This document shows, piece by piece, positions 9,378-18,166 of a stretch of 64,000 nucleotides of DNA (its first letter is position 1; each line of letters opens with the position of its first letter). The DNA lies in the NCBI RefSeq assembly GCF_005503145.1, contig NZ_SCNV01000012.1, positions 1 to 64,000 of the forward strand, read 5' to 3'. Position numbers and translations under genes: made by a program. The notes beneath the pieces were generated by a model, which searched no databases, had not been told where the DNA came from, and worked only from the letters and a program-made list of their open reading frames with translations. The DNA comes from Burkholderia sp. 4M9327F10 (GTDB taxonomy: Bacteria > Pseudomonadota > Gammaproteobacteria > Burkholderiales > Burkholderiaceae).

Positions 9378-10169
9378 ATGTTTGTCGATTCGCACTGTCA
9401 TATCAACTTCGAAGGACTCGCCGAGCGCCTGCCGCAGGTCATCGAAAACATGCGCACCCACTCGGTCACGCATGCGCTGTGCGTGTCCGTCGACCTCGAA
9501 AGCCTGCCGTCCGTGCTAGCGGTGGCCGAGGCCTACGAGAACGTCTACGCCTCGGTCGGGGTGCACCCGGATCATGAAGACGCGCAGGAGCCGAGCGTCG
9601 CGCAACTGGTCGAGCTGGCCCGGCATCCGAAGGTGGTAGCCATTGGTGAGACGGGCCTCGACTACTACCGTCTCGAAGGCCGCACCATTGCCGACATGGA
9701 ATGGCAGCGCGAGCGTTTCCGCACCCATATCCGCGCCGCGCATGCCACCGGCAAGCCGCTGATCATCCATACCCGTTCTTCCGCCGAGGACACGCTGCGG
9801 ATCATGGCCGAGGAGCGCGCGGGCGAGCCGGGCGGCGTGATGCATTGCTTCACTGAGCCGTGGGCGATCGCCGAGCAGGCGCTGGCGCAGAATTTCCATA
9901 TTTCGCTCTCGGGCATCGTCACGTTCAAGAGCGCTACCGACGTGCAGGACGTGGCGCGGCGCGTGCCGCTCGAACGTCTGCTGATCGAAACCGACTCGCC
10001 GTACCTCGCGCCGGTGCCGTATCGCGGCAAGCCGAATGAACCTGCGTACGTAAGTTATGTCGGACGCTTCATCGCGCAACAACGCGAGATGCCGGATGCG
10101 GCGCTGGCCGCCGCCACCACGGAAAACTTCTTCCGGCTCTTCAGGATTCCCGCACCCAGCGGCGCCTGA
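9378..10169 (+). CDS. TatD family metal-dependent hydrolase (DNase-like)
   Basis: A 263-residue TIM-barrel amidohydrolase of the TatD/YcfH family. Metal ligands appear in order: HCH at residues 6-8, Glu in GETGLDYYR, His in IIHTRSS, His in MHCFT, and Asp in ETDSPYLAP. Characterised members are 3'-5' exonucleases acting in DNA repair or degradation. GCAGGA precedes the ATG. The position downstream of holB matches the E. coli tmk-holB-ycfH order, with a GNAT gene inserted here, so it is the YcfH paralogue rather than TatD sensu stricto. Confidence 0.93.
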   Translation: MFVDSHCHINFEGLAERLPQVIENMRTHSVTHALCVSVDLESLPSVLAVAEAYENVYASVGVHPDHEDAQEPSVAQLVELARHPKVVAIGETGLDYYRLEGRTIADMEWQRERFRTHIRAAHATGKPLIIHTRSSAEDTLRIMAEERAGEPGGVMHCFTEPWAIAEQALAQNFHISLSGIVTFKSATDVQDVARRVPLERLLIETDSPYLAPVPYRGKPNEPAYVSYVGRFIAQQREMPDAALAAATTENFFRLFRIPAPSGA

Positions 10170-10221
10170 ATGTTGAAATTGAATATTATCAATAGGATAG
10201 GGACGATTCCTCAAGTTAAAT

Positions 10222-10983
10222 ATGAATAAATACCTGACCCAGATTCCCACGCAAGGCCACGTTCAGAGCGCGTTTTCCTCCGCTGGCGAGCGCACGCATG
10301 CGCTCGTGTCCCTGCGGCGCGCCGCCGCCCGGATCTCGCGCCTCGCACTGGCCGGCGGCTTCGCCTGCACGGCGTTTGCCGCGCTGCCGGCCCATGCGGC
10401 GCCGATTGACACGCTGATCAAGGCAGTCAAGTTCGACGATGTGAAAGAGGTCAACAAGCAGATCGCGAACGGCATGGACCCGAATTCGACCGACGACCAG
10501 GGCATGCCGCTGCTGGTGCTGGCCGCGCGTGAGAAGTCGGACAAGGTGGCGGCCGCGCTGGTCGCCAACCCGAAGACCAACATCGAGATCACGGACAAGG
10601 CCGGCGAGAACGCCATGATGCTGGCCTCGCTCAACGGCGACATCGAGATGGTGCAACTGTTGATCTCGAAGGACGCCGAGGTCAACAAGAAGGGCTGGGC
10701 GCCGCTGCACTACGCGGCTGCCAACGGTCACGACGACATCGTGAAACTGCTGCTCGACCATTCGGCTTATGTCGACGCCGGCTCGCCGAACGGCACCACG
10801 CCGCTGATGATGGCGGCACGCGGCGGCCACGTGTCGACCGTAAAACTGCTGCTCGACAACGGCGCGGACCTGAACGTGAAGAACCAGATCGGCATGAACG
10901 CGCTCGACTTTGCCAAACAGTACAAGGAACCGGACGTCGTCGAAGGGCTGACGGCGCGCATGCAGCAGATGCAGCAGAAGTAA
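10222..10983 (+). CDS. Exported ankyrin-repeat protein
   Basis: A 253-residue protein with several ankyrin repeats between about residues 70 and 240 (for example GWAPLHYAAANGHDDIVKLL and GTTPLMMAARGGHVSTVKLL). The N-terminal 55 residues contain a hydrophobic stretch (LALAGGFACTAFAALPAHAA) ending in a signal-peptidase-like AHA, so periplasmic export is likely, with an unusually long basic region before it; a downstream start is possible but none is clearly better. It likely mediates protein-protein contacts; its partner is unknown. A hairpin terminator follows. Confidence 0.85.
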   Translation: MNKYLTQIPTQGHVQSAFSSAGERTHALVSLRRAAARISRLALAGGFACTAFAALPAHAAPIDTLIKAVKFDDVKEVNKQIANGMDPNSTDDQGMPLLVLAAREKSDKVAAALVANPKTNIEITDKAGENAMMLASLNGDIEMVQLLISKDAEVNKKGWAPLHYAAANGHDDIVKLLLDHSAYVDAGSPNGTTPLMMAARGGHVSTVKLLLDNGADLNVKNQIGMNALDFAKQYKEPDVVEGLTARMQQMQQK

Positions 10984-11032
10984 GCAGCCGGGCATGCCGC
11001 ATCTTGTGGCAAAACAGTGCAGAATAACGACT

Positions 11033-11060
11033 ACGGCGCGCTTTGGGGCGCGCCGTTTCT
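11033..11060 (+). terminator. Intrinsic terminator after ankyrin gene
   Basis: A perfect 9-bp inverted repeat (ACGGCGCGC at 11033-11041 and its complement at 11048-11056) with a 6-base loop, ending in TTTCT. It lies 50 bases after the ankyrin stop codon. Confidence 0.75.
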
Positions 11061-11103
11061 ATGCGGCATCAGACCGCTCGATCATCACCCTGGAAGGATC
11101 ACC

Positions 11104-11460
11104 ATGCTGCGGGCCTTGATTTGCGCCAGCGCGCTTGCCGTACCGCTAACGGCAGCCGCGTTTACGGGAGGCGACCTCAACAAGCTGTGCGAGAAAACGG
11201 ATGTGGCGTCGCGCAGTGCATGCGCTGCGTATATCGAAGGCGCGGCCGACGGCGTCTTCAACACGATCGACGCGATCGGCGGCACCACCGGTCCAAGGGT
11301 CGGCCAGTATTTCTGCCTGCCGCAGGACGCCCGTTCGCAGCAGTTGACGGATGCGGTGCGCAAGTACATTGCCGAGAATCCGAACGTGGCGGGCTATAAC
11401 GCCAGCACCGCCATTTCGTTGGGACTCGGCAAGGCGTTTCCGTGTAGGAGCGGCGAGTAG
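11104..11460 (+). CDS. Small secreted protein, Rap1a/Tai-like
   Basis: A 118-residue exported protein. The signal peptide (MLRALICASALAVPLTAAA) is clear. The mature part has paired cysteines (LCEK, SACAAYIEG, YFCLP, FPCRS), the spacing and GAADGVF-type helix of Rap1a/Tai-like proteins. Founding members are type VI secretion immunity proteins, but the fold is widespread as stand-alone periplasmic proteins. No effector or T6SS gene is nearby, so an immunity role is not supported by context. The GGAAGG before ATG 11104 fits as ribosome binding site. Confidence 0.65.
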   Translation: MLRALICASALAVPLTAAAFTGGDLNKLCEKTDVASRSACAAYIEGAADGVFNTIDAIGGTTGPRVGQYFCLPQDARSQQLTDAVRKYIAENPNVAGYNASTAISLGLGKAFPCRSGE

Positions 11461-11607
11461 GTTCGCTGCGGATTGTTCGCCTTAAGGTCTGGCTTGCATC
11501 GGGCCTGCAACTGATCCTCCCCGCCGCCGGTCGAACTGTCATTGTGTACAGCGAACCAGCGCGGCGCGCCCGCGCTGGCGCCGCTTGAACCGAGGAGGAC
11601 AACGGAC

Positions 11608-13020
11608 ATGGGCAGACTGGTCGTCGTGTCGAATCGCGTGGCCACGCCGACGGAGACGAAAGGGTCGGCCGGCGGGCTGGCCGTCGGTGTATTCGGCGCC
11701 CTGAAGGACGCGGGCGGCGTGTGGTTCGGCTGGAGCGGCGACGTGGTTAGCGAGACCGTCGCCAATGCCGGCCCCACACTGGAACAGGAAGGCGCGGTGA
11801 CCTTCGCCACCGTCGGACTCACGCGCAAGGACTACGATCAGTACTACCGTGGTTTTTCAAACGCCACGCTATGGCCGGTCTTCCACTATCGCAACGATCT
11901 CGCGCGCTACGAGCGCGACGAATACGCCGGCTACCGGCGCGTCAACGCATGGCTTGCGCACCGGCTCATCAAGCTGCTCGAACCGGACGACGTGATCTGG
12001 GTGCACGACTACCACCTGATTCCATTCGCCGAAGCGCTGCGCTCCGAAGGCGTGACGAACCGCATCGGCTTCTTTCTGCATATCCCGTTTCCCGCCCCGC
12101 AGATCCTGCTGAATATCCCACCGCACGAAGAGCTGGTGAAGTCACTGTGCTGCTACGACCTGCTGGGTTTCCAGACCGCTACCGACCAGCTCGCATTTCA
12201 CGACTACGTGGTGCGCCACGCGCGCGGCAGCGTCAGCCCTGACGGTCATGCCGAGGCTTTTGGCCGCAAACTGCGCACGGGCGTCTACCGGATCGGGGTG
12301 TTTCCCGACGAAATCGCCGAGCAGGCGCAGCGCTACGAGAGCCGCCAGCATGTGCTGGACCTGAAGCAGAGCCTTGAAGGCCGCAAGCTGATCATGAGCG
12401 TCGACCGGCTCGACTACTCGAAGGGTCTCGTCGAACGGTTTCGCGCCTTCGAACATCTGCTGGAGCGCTCGCCGGAATGGCGCGGCAATGTCACGCTGGT
12501 GCAGATTGCGCCGCCGACGCGCTCGGACGTCGCCACCTACCAGCAGATCCGCCAGGATCTCGAATACGAGGCAGGGCGCATCAATGGCCGCTATTCGGGC
12601 CTCGACTACACGCCGATCCGCTATCTGAATCAACGCTATGACCGCTGGAAGCTGATGTCGTTGTTCCGCGAGTCGCAGATCGGCTTTGTCACGCCCTTGC
12701 ACGACGGCATGAATCTGGTCGCCAAGGAGTATGTGGCCGCCCAGAACCCGGACGATCCGGGCGTACTGGTGCTCTCGGTCTTCGCCGGCGCGGCGGCGGA
12801 ACTGACGGGCGCGCTGCTGGTGAATCCGCACGATGCGGTGGGCATGTGCGAAGCCTTGCAACGCGCGCTGTCAATGCCGCTGGAGGCTCGCCAGCGCCGC
12901 CACGAGATCAATATGGAGGCCTTGCGCAAGAACGATCTGGGCGTGTGGCGCGACTCGTTCCTCGGCGACTTGCGCAGTGTGCCGCCGCATGGCGCGGACG
13001 ATGCGGGGCGGTCGTCCTGA
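11608..13020 (+). CDS. otsA: Alpha,alpha-trehalose-phosphate synthase (UDP-forming)
   Basis: A 470-residue GT20 enzyme that joins UDP-glucose and glucose-6-phosphate to trehalose-6-phosphate. It begins GRLVVVSNRV, and has GGLAVGV, WVHDYHLIPFA, FFLHIPFP, DRLDYSKG and HDGMNLVAKEYVAAQ, all classical OtsA motifs for sugar and nucleotide binding. ATG 11608 is preceded by GAGGAGG; the longer open frame upstream is not needed. No otsB (trehalose-6-phosphate phosphatase) is in the window. The stop overlaps the start of the following ATPase gene (TGATG), implying coupled translation. Confidence 0.95.
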   Translation: MGRLVVVSNRVATPTETKGSAGGLAVGVFGALKDAGGVWFGWSGDVVSETVANAGPTLEQEGAVTFATVGLTRKDYDQYYRGFSNATLWPVFHYRNDLARYERDEYAGYRRVNAWLAHRLIKLLEPDDVIWVHDYHLIPFAEALRSEGVTNRIGFFLHIPFPAPQILLNIPPHEELVKSLCCYDLLGFQTATDQLAFHDYVVRHARGSVSPDGHAEAFGRKLRTGVYRIGVFPDEIAEQAQRYESRQHVLDLKQSLEGRKLIMSVDRLDYSKGLVERFRAFEHLLERSPEWRGNVTLVQIAPPTRSDVATYQQIRQDLEYEAGRINGRYSGLDYTPIRYLNQRYDRWKLMSLFRESQIGFVTPLHDGMNLVAKEYVAAQNPDDPGVLVLSVFAGAAAELTGALLVNPHDAVGMCEALQRALSMPLEARQRRHEINMEALRKNDLGVWRDSFLGDLRSVPPHGADDAGRSS

Positions 13021-14189
13021 TGCTGACGACGCTTGCGATTGCCAACTACCGTTCGTTGCGCGAACTGATCGTGCCGCTCGCGCAACTGAATATCGTCACC
13101 GGGCCCAACGGCAGCGGCAAGTCGAGCGTCTACCGCGCCTTGCGGCTGCTCGCGCTGACGGCGCGCGGCGGCGTGATTGCCACGCTGGCGCGCGAAGGCG
13201 GCCTGCCGTCGACGCTCTGGGCCGGCCCCGAACGTTTCTCGCGCGGCATGCTGACGGGCGATGAGCCGGTGCAAGGCGGGCGCCGCAAAGAGCCGGTCAG
13301 CCTGCGGCTCGGCTTCGCCGGGGACCAGTTCGGCTATGCGATCGACCTCGGCCTGCCGCTGATCGCGCCGGGCACCTCGGCCTTCATGCTCGACCCGGTT
13401 ATCAAGCGCGAATGCATCTGGAACGGTCCGTTGCTGCGGCCTTCGGCGCTGCTGGTGGACCGCCAGGGCGCATCGATCCGCACGCGCGACGAAAGCGGCG
13501 AGTGGCAGACCATCCCGCAGCCGGTGGCCAGCTTCGACAGCATGATGACGGAGTTCTCCGACCCGCGCGGCGCGCCGGAAATGATCGCGGTGCGCGAACA
13601 GATTCGCTCGTGGCGCTTCTACGATCACTTCCGCACCGATACCGAGTCGCCTGTGCGGCTGCCGCAGATCGGCACGCATACGCCGGTGCTGAGCGACGAC
13701 GGCGCCGATCTGGCGGCGGCGCTGCAGACGATCCGCGAGATCGGCAATCCGGCCGCGCTCGACGCCGCCATCGACGACGCGTTCCCTGGCGCGAGCGTCG
13801 ACATCGTCAACCTCGACGGCCGCTTCGAGGTGACGATGCATCAGCACGGGCTGCTCCGCCCGCTAAAGGGCGCGGAACTCTCCGACGGCACCTTGCGTTA
13901 TCTGTTGCTGGTGGCCGCCTTGCTGACGCCGCGCCCGCCCGCCGTGCTGGTGCTGAACGAACCGGAAACCAGCCTGCATCCCGACCTGTTGCCGGCGCTG
14001 GCCCGGCTGATTGCGCACGCCTCGCGCCATTCGCAGGTGCTGGTGGTGTCGCACGCGGCGCGCCTGATTGCAGCGCTCGAGCGGGAGGACGGCAGTCATT
14101 CCATCGTGCTCGAGAAGGAACTCGGTGCGACCCGCATTGCCGATGCGGACCAGTTCGATCTGCCGCCCTGGAAATGGCCGGCACGCTGA
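13020..14189 (+). CDS. AAA family ATPase (RecF/SMC-like ABC-type, orphan)
   Basis: A 389-residue ABC-class ATPase of the AAA_21/OLD-like type. Walker A GPNGSGKSS is at residues 28-36 after the typical N-terminal strand ANYRSL. The ABC signature-like LSDGTLRY and Walker B VLVLNEPETSLHPDLLPAL follow near residues 290-325, and VVSHAARL holds the switch His. There is no TOPRIM nuclease domain or partner nuclease gene nearby, so this is not recognisable as an OLD or Gabija pair. The start overlaps the otsA stop by one base. Function is unknown; it may couple NTP hydrolysis to DNA or protein remodelling. Confidence 0.85.
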   Translation: MLTTLAIANYRSLRELIVPLAQLNIVTGPNGSGKSSVYRALRLLALTARGGVIATLAREGGLPSTLWAGPERFSRGMLTGDEPVQGGRRKEPVSLRLGFAGDQFGYAIDLGLPLIAPGTSAFMLDPVIKRECIWNGPLLRPSALLVDRQGASIRTRDESGEWQTIPQPVASFDSMMTEFSDPRGAPEMIAVREQIRSWRFYDHFRTDTESPVRLPQIGTHTPVLSDDGADLAAALQTIREIGNPAALDAAIDDAFPGASVDIVNLDGRFEVTMHQHGLLRPLKGAELSDGTLRYLLLVAALLTPRPPAVLVLNEPETSLHPDLLPALARLIAHASRHSQVLVVSHAARLIAALEREDGSHSIVLEKELGATRIADADQFDLPPWKWPAR

Positions 14190-14499
14190 GGCGTAGCGGC
14201 CGGCGGGGATGTTTCCTGACTGTAACAGCGAGCAGGAATTGCAAGGCTTGAGGATTTTTCGCGCGTATTGAGGAAGAATCGGACTCACAATCGGCAGAAC
14301 AACCGAGGCAATAACCAGGCCATAATCGACGGTTAGTAAGCTACGTAAGCTGGCCAACCAAGCTAGCCGAGCTGGCCGAGCTGGCCAGGCGGGTCAGCCA
14401 GGCAGGCCGGCTAACCAGGCTGGCCGGCCCAAAGCGTCGGCGGGCCGCGCGGCGGCCACCGCGCCGCGCGATGTCACGCCGTCAATACGGAGACAAACA
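14190..14499 (+). other. Intergenic region with GCTGGCC-rich degenerate repeats
   Basis: This 310-base gap holds no convincing gene. From about 14347 to 14428 the sequence is built of imperfect copies of AGCTGGCC (AGCTGGCCAA, AGCTAGCCG, AGCTGGCCG, AGCTGGCCAGG, GGCTAACCAGG, GGCTGGCCGG), giving a self-complementary GC-rich tract shortly before the glycosyltransferase gene. Confidence 0.6.
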
Positions 14500-15570
14500 A
14501 TGAGAATTGCTCAGATCGCCCCCTTGACCGAATCGGTGCCACCCAAGCTTTACGGTGGCACCGAGCGGGTCGTGTCGTATATCACCGAGGCGCTGGTCGA
14601 CCTTGGGCACGATGTGACGCTGTTCGCCAGCGGCGACTCGGTTACCACCGCGAAACTGGAGGCCGTGTGGCCACGGGCGCTGCGCCTCGACCCCGGCATT
14701 CGCGACCGGATCGCACCGCATATGCTGCTGATGGAACTGGTGCGCCGCCAGGCCGACTCGTTCGACGTGCTCCATTTTCACATGGACTACTACTCGTTTT
14801 CGGTGTTCAAGCGCCAGGACACGCCGTTCGTCACCACGCTGCATGGCCGGCTCGATTTGCCCGAGCAACAGCCGGTATTCGACACCTTCAACACCGCGCC
14901 GGTGATTTCGATTTCGAACTCGCAGCGCCAGCCGCTGCCGCAGGCCAAATGGCTGACCACGGTTTATCACGGGCTGCCTGAGAAGCTGTACACGCCGCAG
15001 CCGGTCGAGCAGAAGTATCTGGCATTTCTCGGCCGCATCTCGCCGGAGAAACGCGTCGATACGGCGATTCGCATCGCCGGCCGCTGCGGCCTGCCGATCC
15101 GCATCGCGGCGAAGGTCGATTCCGCGGACCTCGAATACTTCGAACGCGAGATCAAGCCGCTGCTCGATCTGCCGTATGTCGAATTCATCGGCGAGATTGC
15201 CGACAACCAGAAGGCCGAATTCCTCTCGGGCGCACACGCGTTGCTGTTCCCGATCGACTGGCCGGAACCGTTCGGCCTCGTCATGATCGAGGCCATGGCC
15301 TGCGGCACGCCCGTGATCGGCTTCAACCGCGGCGCCGTGCCGGAGGTGCTGGAGGACGGTGTGACGGGCTATATCGTCGAAGACGAGATCGGTGCAGTCG
15401 CGGCCGTGAACCGGCTGCACAAGGTTCCGCGTGCAGGCGTGCGCGAGCGCTTCGAGGAGCGCTTCACTTCGCACCGGATGGCTCAGCAGTATGTCGACGC
15501 TTATCAGTCGGTGATCCGGGCGCAGAAGCGTTCGCGCTTCAAGGTGATCGATACGACTACGCCGCGTTAA
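14500..15570 (+). CDS. Glycosyltransferase family 4 protein
   Basis: A 356-residue GT-B glycosyltransferase. The N-terminal domain starts at MRIAQIAPL with PPKLYGGTERVV (acceptor loop), and the C-terminal domain holds FLGRISPEKRVDTAI and the retaining-GT4 E(x7)E motif in EPFGLVMIEAMACGTPVIG. ACGGAGA lies upstream of the ATG. It is transcribed after otsA and the ATPase but separated from them by 310 bases. Homologues of this type are common stand-alone glycosyltransferases of unknown acceptor; a role in envelope or storage glycan is inference. Confidence 0.88.
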   Translation: MRIAQIAPLTESVPPKLYGGTERVVSYITEALVDLGHDVTLFASGDSVTTAKLEAVWPRALRLDPGIRDRIAPHMLLMELVRRQADSFDVLHFHMDYYSFSVFKRQDTPFVTTLHGRLDLPEQQPVFDTFNTAPVISISNSQRQPLPQAKWLTTVYHGLPEKLYTPQPVEQKYLAFLGRISPEKRVDTAIRIAGRCGLPIRIAAKVDSADLEYFEREIKPLLDLPYVEFIGEIADNQKAEFLSGAHALLFPIDWPEPFGLVMIEAMACGTPVIGFNRGAVPEVLEDGVTGYIVEDEIGAVAAVNRLHKVPRAGVRERFEERFTSHRMAQQYVDAYQSVIRAQKRSRFKVIDTTTPR

Positions 15571-15662
15571 GCCGCACGGGCGAACAGGCTGGCGCGGGCC
15601 TTCAGGCCCGCATGCAAACCCCCACGCAGATCCGCATGCGGAGCCCCGCCCCGGGCCAGTGC

Positions 15663-16250
15663 CTAGATATTCAGGCGCGAGACCTTCGTACCGTTGATCG
15701 AGATGTCGCCCATCAGGCCGGCGTTGGTCAATACGAACACTTCGACCGGCGCGGTGGCGGTGGTGGTGTCGATTGCGCCGTTGGCGCCCATCTTGACGAG
15801 GGCCACCGAGGCGTCGCCACCGGCCGACCAGCCGTCGGTATTGCGGAATTTGTCGAGTGAGTCCTGTGTCATGAACAGGAAGATGATGGCCTTGGACTGC
15901 GCGCCGGCCTGCAGGCCGAACGACCCTGAGACCGTGCTGTAGTAGCCGACGGTAGCGTCGCCGACCCGCAGCGAGCCCTCGCCATACTGGCCGCCGACGA
16001 TAAACCCGGCTTGCAGCACCGACGGGAACACGAGCAGGCCACGCGCCTTCGACACGAGCTCACGCGAACCGGGCACCGTCTGGAAGAGGCGCGACATCGT
16101 GCCGTCGACGCTGGCATCGATCGACTGGCGTTTGGACGCGTTGGTTGAGGCGTTATCGGGGGTGCCCGACGAAGTAGTGCATCCCGCGAGTGCAAGGCCC
16201 CCGAAAGCGAGCGCGGCGGTGGTCTTCAGCATGAAGTTTCGTCTTTGCAT
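15663..16250 (-). CDS. SYLF/YSC84-domain lipoprotein (BPSL1445-like)
   Basis: A 195-residue lipoprotein. The signal sequence ends in a lipobox LAGC with Cys24 as the lipidation site. The mature part from about residue 45 is a SYLF (YSC84) lipid-binding domain with FPSVLQAGFIVGGQYGEGSL and the GLQAGAQS stretch. The family is widespread in Burkholderiales as outer-membrane-associated proteins of unknown role. It stands alone on the minus strand, convergent with the GT4 gene. Confidence 0.88.
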   Translation of the reverse strand: MQRRNFMLKTTAALAFGGLALAGCTTSSGTPDNASTNASKRQSIDASVDGTMSRLFQTVPGSRELVSKARGLLVFPSVLQAGFIVGGQYGEGSLRVGDATVGYYSTVSGSFGLQAGAQSKAIIFLFMTQDSLDKFRNTDGWSAGGDASVALVKMGANGAIDTTTATAPVEVFVLTNAGLMGDISINGTKVSRLNI

Positions 16251-16744
16251 CGTTTTTCTCCGTCATGGTTCCTGGGCGCAACCTCGTTGTGAATGACCGG
16301 GCTGCCAGCAGGTTATATCACAGGCTCGCACCGAGAGGGCGCTCGGAGGCAACGCGAAAGCCTTGTGGGGCGGGCGTTTGAGGCTGATTGTCCGAACTCG
16401 CCGGGGTAACTTTGACCGATTTTCACCCGCTCGTTGAGCTGGCGTGCGAGCCGCCAGTGCGGTGGTTTTTTGCAACAAAAGGGGCAGCGCTGCGCAAGCG
16501 TGCAACGATACCCAACGGGCGTTCCATCGGGCGTTTTTTACCGATTTTCTGCGGGCGCGGCGCAATTGAAAATAATTTGAAAGAATTGTGCGCATGTGTT
16601 GCGCAGATGCCGCAGCCTTGCGGCGAGCCGGCGCATGGGCTGCAGCAGGCGCGGTCTAAGGGGCTAAAGGCCTAAAGGCCTAAGGGTCCAGGGCCTGCCG
16701 GCAGCGCGAGACGCGAGGCGCGCGCCGCGGCCGGCATGGATGAT
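16251..16744. other. Intergenic region upstream of SYLF lipoprotein
   Basis: A 494-base gap between two minus-strand genes. The part nearest the lipoprotein start should hold its promoter. Around 16565-16590 is an AT-rich patch, and 16665-16690 contains short repeats of TAAAGGCC. No gene or RNA could be supported. Confidence 0.5.
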
Positions 16745-17191
16745 CTACTGATTGGGCGTGCTCTTGACGGTGGGCGGCCGCCGCAGCGCACGGCGAATGC
16801 CGCCGATCAGCGCGCCAATGAGAAACAGCGTGATGGCCGGCACGACCCAGTAGCCGACGAACGCGTGCCACAGATAGGCGAACAGGGTGGTACGGCGCAA
16901 CGCATATTCGTCGCGCGCTTCCTGCTGACGGGGCGCGTTGGCGGCCAGCACCGCGGCCGGGCAGCCGGCCGCGCGGGCCTCATCGGGCTCGCCGTGGCAG
17001 CGGGCCGGGGCGCCGGCGGCGCGTTGGGCGTCGGTGAATTCCCATGTGGTCAGCGCGCGCTCGAGGTCGACGGCGTTATAGGCCATCTCCTCCTGAATCT
17101 CGCGCACCGCGACGATCGCGACCGGCACCGCCCAAAAGACGATGACGACCAGCCACCGCCTGAACCAGCGGTTTTTATGTCTCCATACCAT
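16745..17191 (-). CDS. Hypothetical two-helix membrane protein
   Basis: A 148-residue protein with an N-terminal transmembrane helix (about residues 11-29, RWLVVIVFWAVPVAIVAV) and a second near the C-terminus (about 113-132, VGYWVVPAITLFLIGALIGG). The loop between is hydrophilic and holds two cysteines. I do not recognise the family. The 5' end (MVWRHKNRW) is followed by a basic segment, suggesting the N-terminus stays cytoplasmic. Coding bias matches neighbours; the opposite-strand open frame is a shadow. Confidence 0.7.
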   Translation of the reverse strand: MVWRHKNRWFRRWLVVIVFWAVPVAIVAVREIQEEMAYNAVDLERALTTWEFTDAQRAAGAPARCHGEPDEARAAGCPAAVLAANAPRQQEARDEYALRRTTLFAYLWHAFVGYWVVPAITLFLIGALIGGIRRALRRPPTVKSTPNQ

Positions 17192-17346
17192 TCTTGCCTC
17201 CGTTCGATGCGCAATGGCATCAACGACAAGATGGCGGCCCGATGGCGCATGGTTTTATAGATGGGCCGTCTCCGCAGCCATCATAGAAGAAAATGCTGCG
17301 CTTCGTCGAACGGAGGCTGAAAGGTGGGAAACGGGCGGGGCGGTGG

Positions 17347-17370
17347 ATGCCGGGCGGCAGCGCCCGGCAT
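17347..17370 (-). terminator. Strong hairpin after psiF-like gene
   Basis: A perfect 10-bp inverted repeat (ATGCCGGGCG and complement) with a 4-base loop lies 15 bases beyond the PsiF stop on the minus strand. There is no T-run after it, so it may terminate weakly or protect the mRNA 3' end. Confidence 0.5.
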
Positions 17371-17384
17371 CTGCGGCGGGCCGC

Positions 17385-17675
17385 CTAGCTCTTGTTGCTC
17401 AGGCAGGTCGACATGAAGGCCTTGCGATCGTCGCCCTTCTTGCCGGCGGCCTGCGTGTTGCAGGCCTTCATCTTTTCTTGCTGGGTCATGGGCGCAGCGG
17501 CGGGTGCGGACCCGGACAGGCACGACTTCATGAAGGCCTTGCGGTCGTCGCCTTTCTTGTCGCCGGCCTGCTGGTTACAGGCGGTCATCTTCGACTGCTG
17601 GCTGTTCTGGGCGTAAGCCGGTGCGGCCAGCACGGCGCCGAGGACGAGGGCAGCGAGAGCGGACTGGATCTTCAT
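17385..17675 (-). CDS. PsiF-repeat protein (phosphate-starvation-inducible type), secreted
   Basis: A 96-residue periplasmic protein. A signal peptide of about 22 residues (ending APAYA) is followed by two PsiF repeats, each with Met-x-x-Cys-Asn then KKGDDRKAFM-(K/S)-(S/T)-CLS. ATG 17675 has GGAG eight bases upstream; a longer open frame is not supported. In E. coli psiF is induced by phosphate starvation through PhoB, but its biochemical role is unknown. Four 11-bp direct repeats lie 49-92 bases upstream of the start and may be a regulator binding array. Confidence 0.9.
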   Translation of the reverse strand: MKIQSALAALVLGAVLAAPAYAQNSQQSKMTACNQQAGDKKGDDRKAFMKSCLSGSAPAAAPMTQQEKMKACNTQAAGKKGDDRKAFMSTCLSNKS

Positions 17676-18166
17676 GGGACACTCCATCTGTGGTGAAAAC
17701 TGTTGTTGGGAGTCGTACAACCGGGCGTCTTAGTGGCGTCTCAGGGGCGTCTTAGTGGCGTCTTAGGCATCCGTTTGCCCATCGCCGCCGTTATTATGGC
17801 AAAACTGTCAGGTAAAACGGATGGCGGCGTTGGCTGGTTGACAGCCGGCAGGCAGGGCCTTCCCTGGGTTGGGGGCCGCTTAAAGGCATGCGTCGATTCC
17901 CGGCAGCGTGCGGCAGGGCGCGGCAGGACACGGCAAAGCGCATAAATAGTATGGAATCCATAATGAATGACCGGGCACCATCGCAACCTTTCAATGGCCT
18001 CATGCCGCTTCGAAGCCATAGGAAAATGCATTCATTCTTATAACGGGAATTTGATCGGATACGAATAATAAATCGGCACAAAATTCCGCAGCTAATGTAA
18101 TGCCGCAATATTGACGCTATTGACTAAAATCAGAATTTGTTGTTCTCAAACTCACGAGGCATAACC
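17676..18166. promoter_or_regulatory. Divergent intergenic region between psiF-like and YciI genes
   Basis: This 491-base gap must carry promoters for both divergent genes. The psiF-proximal part holds the 11-bp tandem repeats described separately. The yciI-proximal 150 bases are AT rich. No gene is supported. Confidence 0.6.
17724..17767 (-). repeat. Four tandem 11-bp repeats upstream of psiF-like gene
   Basis: Four contiguous 11-bp units: GGCGTCTTAGT, GGCGTCTCAGG, GGCGTCTTAGT and GGCGTCTTAGG. The period is close to one helical turn, so each unit faces the same side of the DNA, as in OmpR/PhoB-type response-regulator arrays. The units do not match the E. coli pho box half-site TGTCA. Confidence 0.9.

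Noticed and set aside
11104..11460. T6SS immunity assignment for the Rap1a-like protein
   Set aside because: No effector, VgrG, PAAR or other T6SS gene is near, so only fold similarity can be claimed.
13020..14189. Anti-phage defence system built on the AAA ATPase
   Set aside because: No nuclease, helicase, reverse transcriptase or toxin partner is next to it; neighbours are otsA and a glycosyltransferase.
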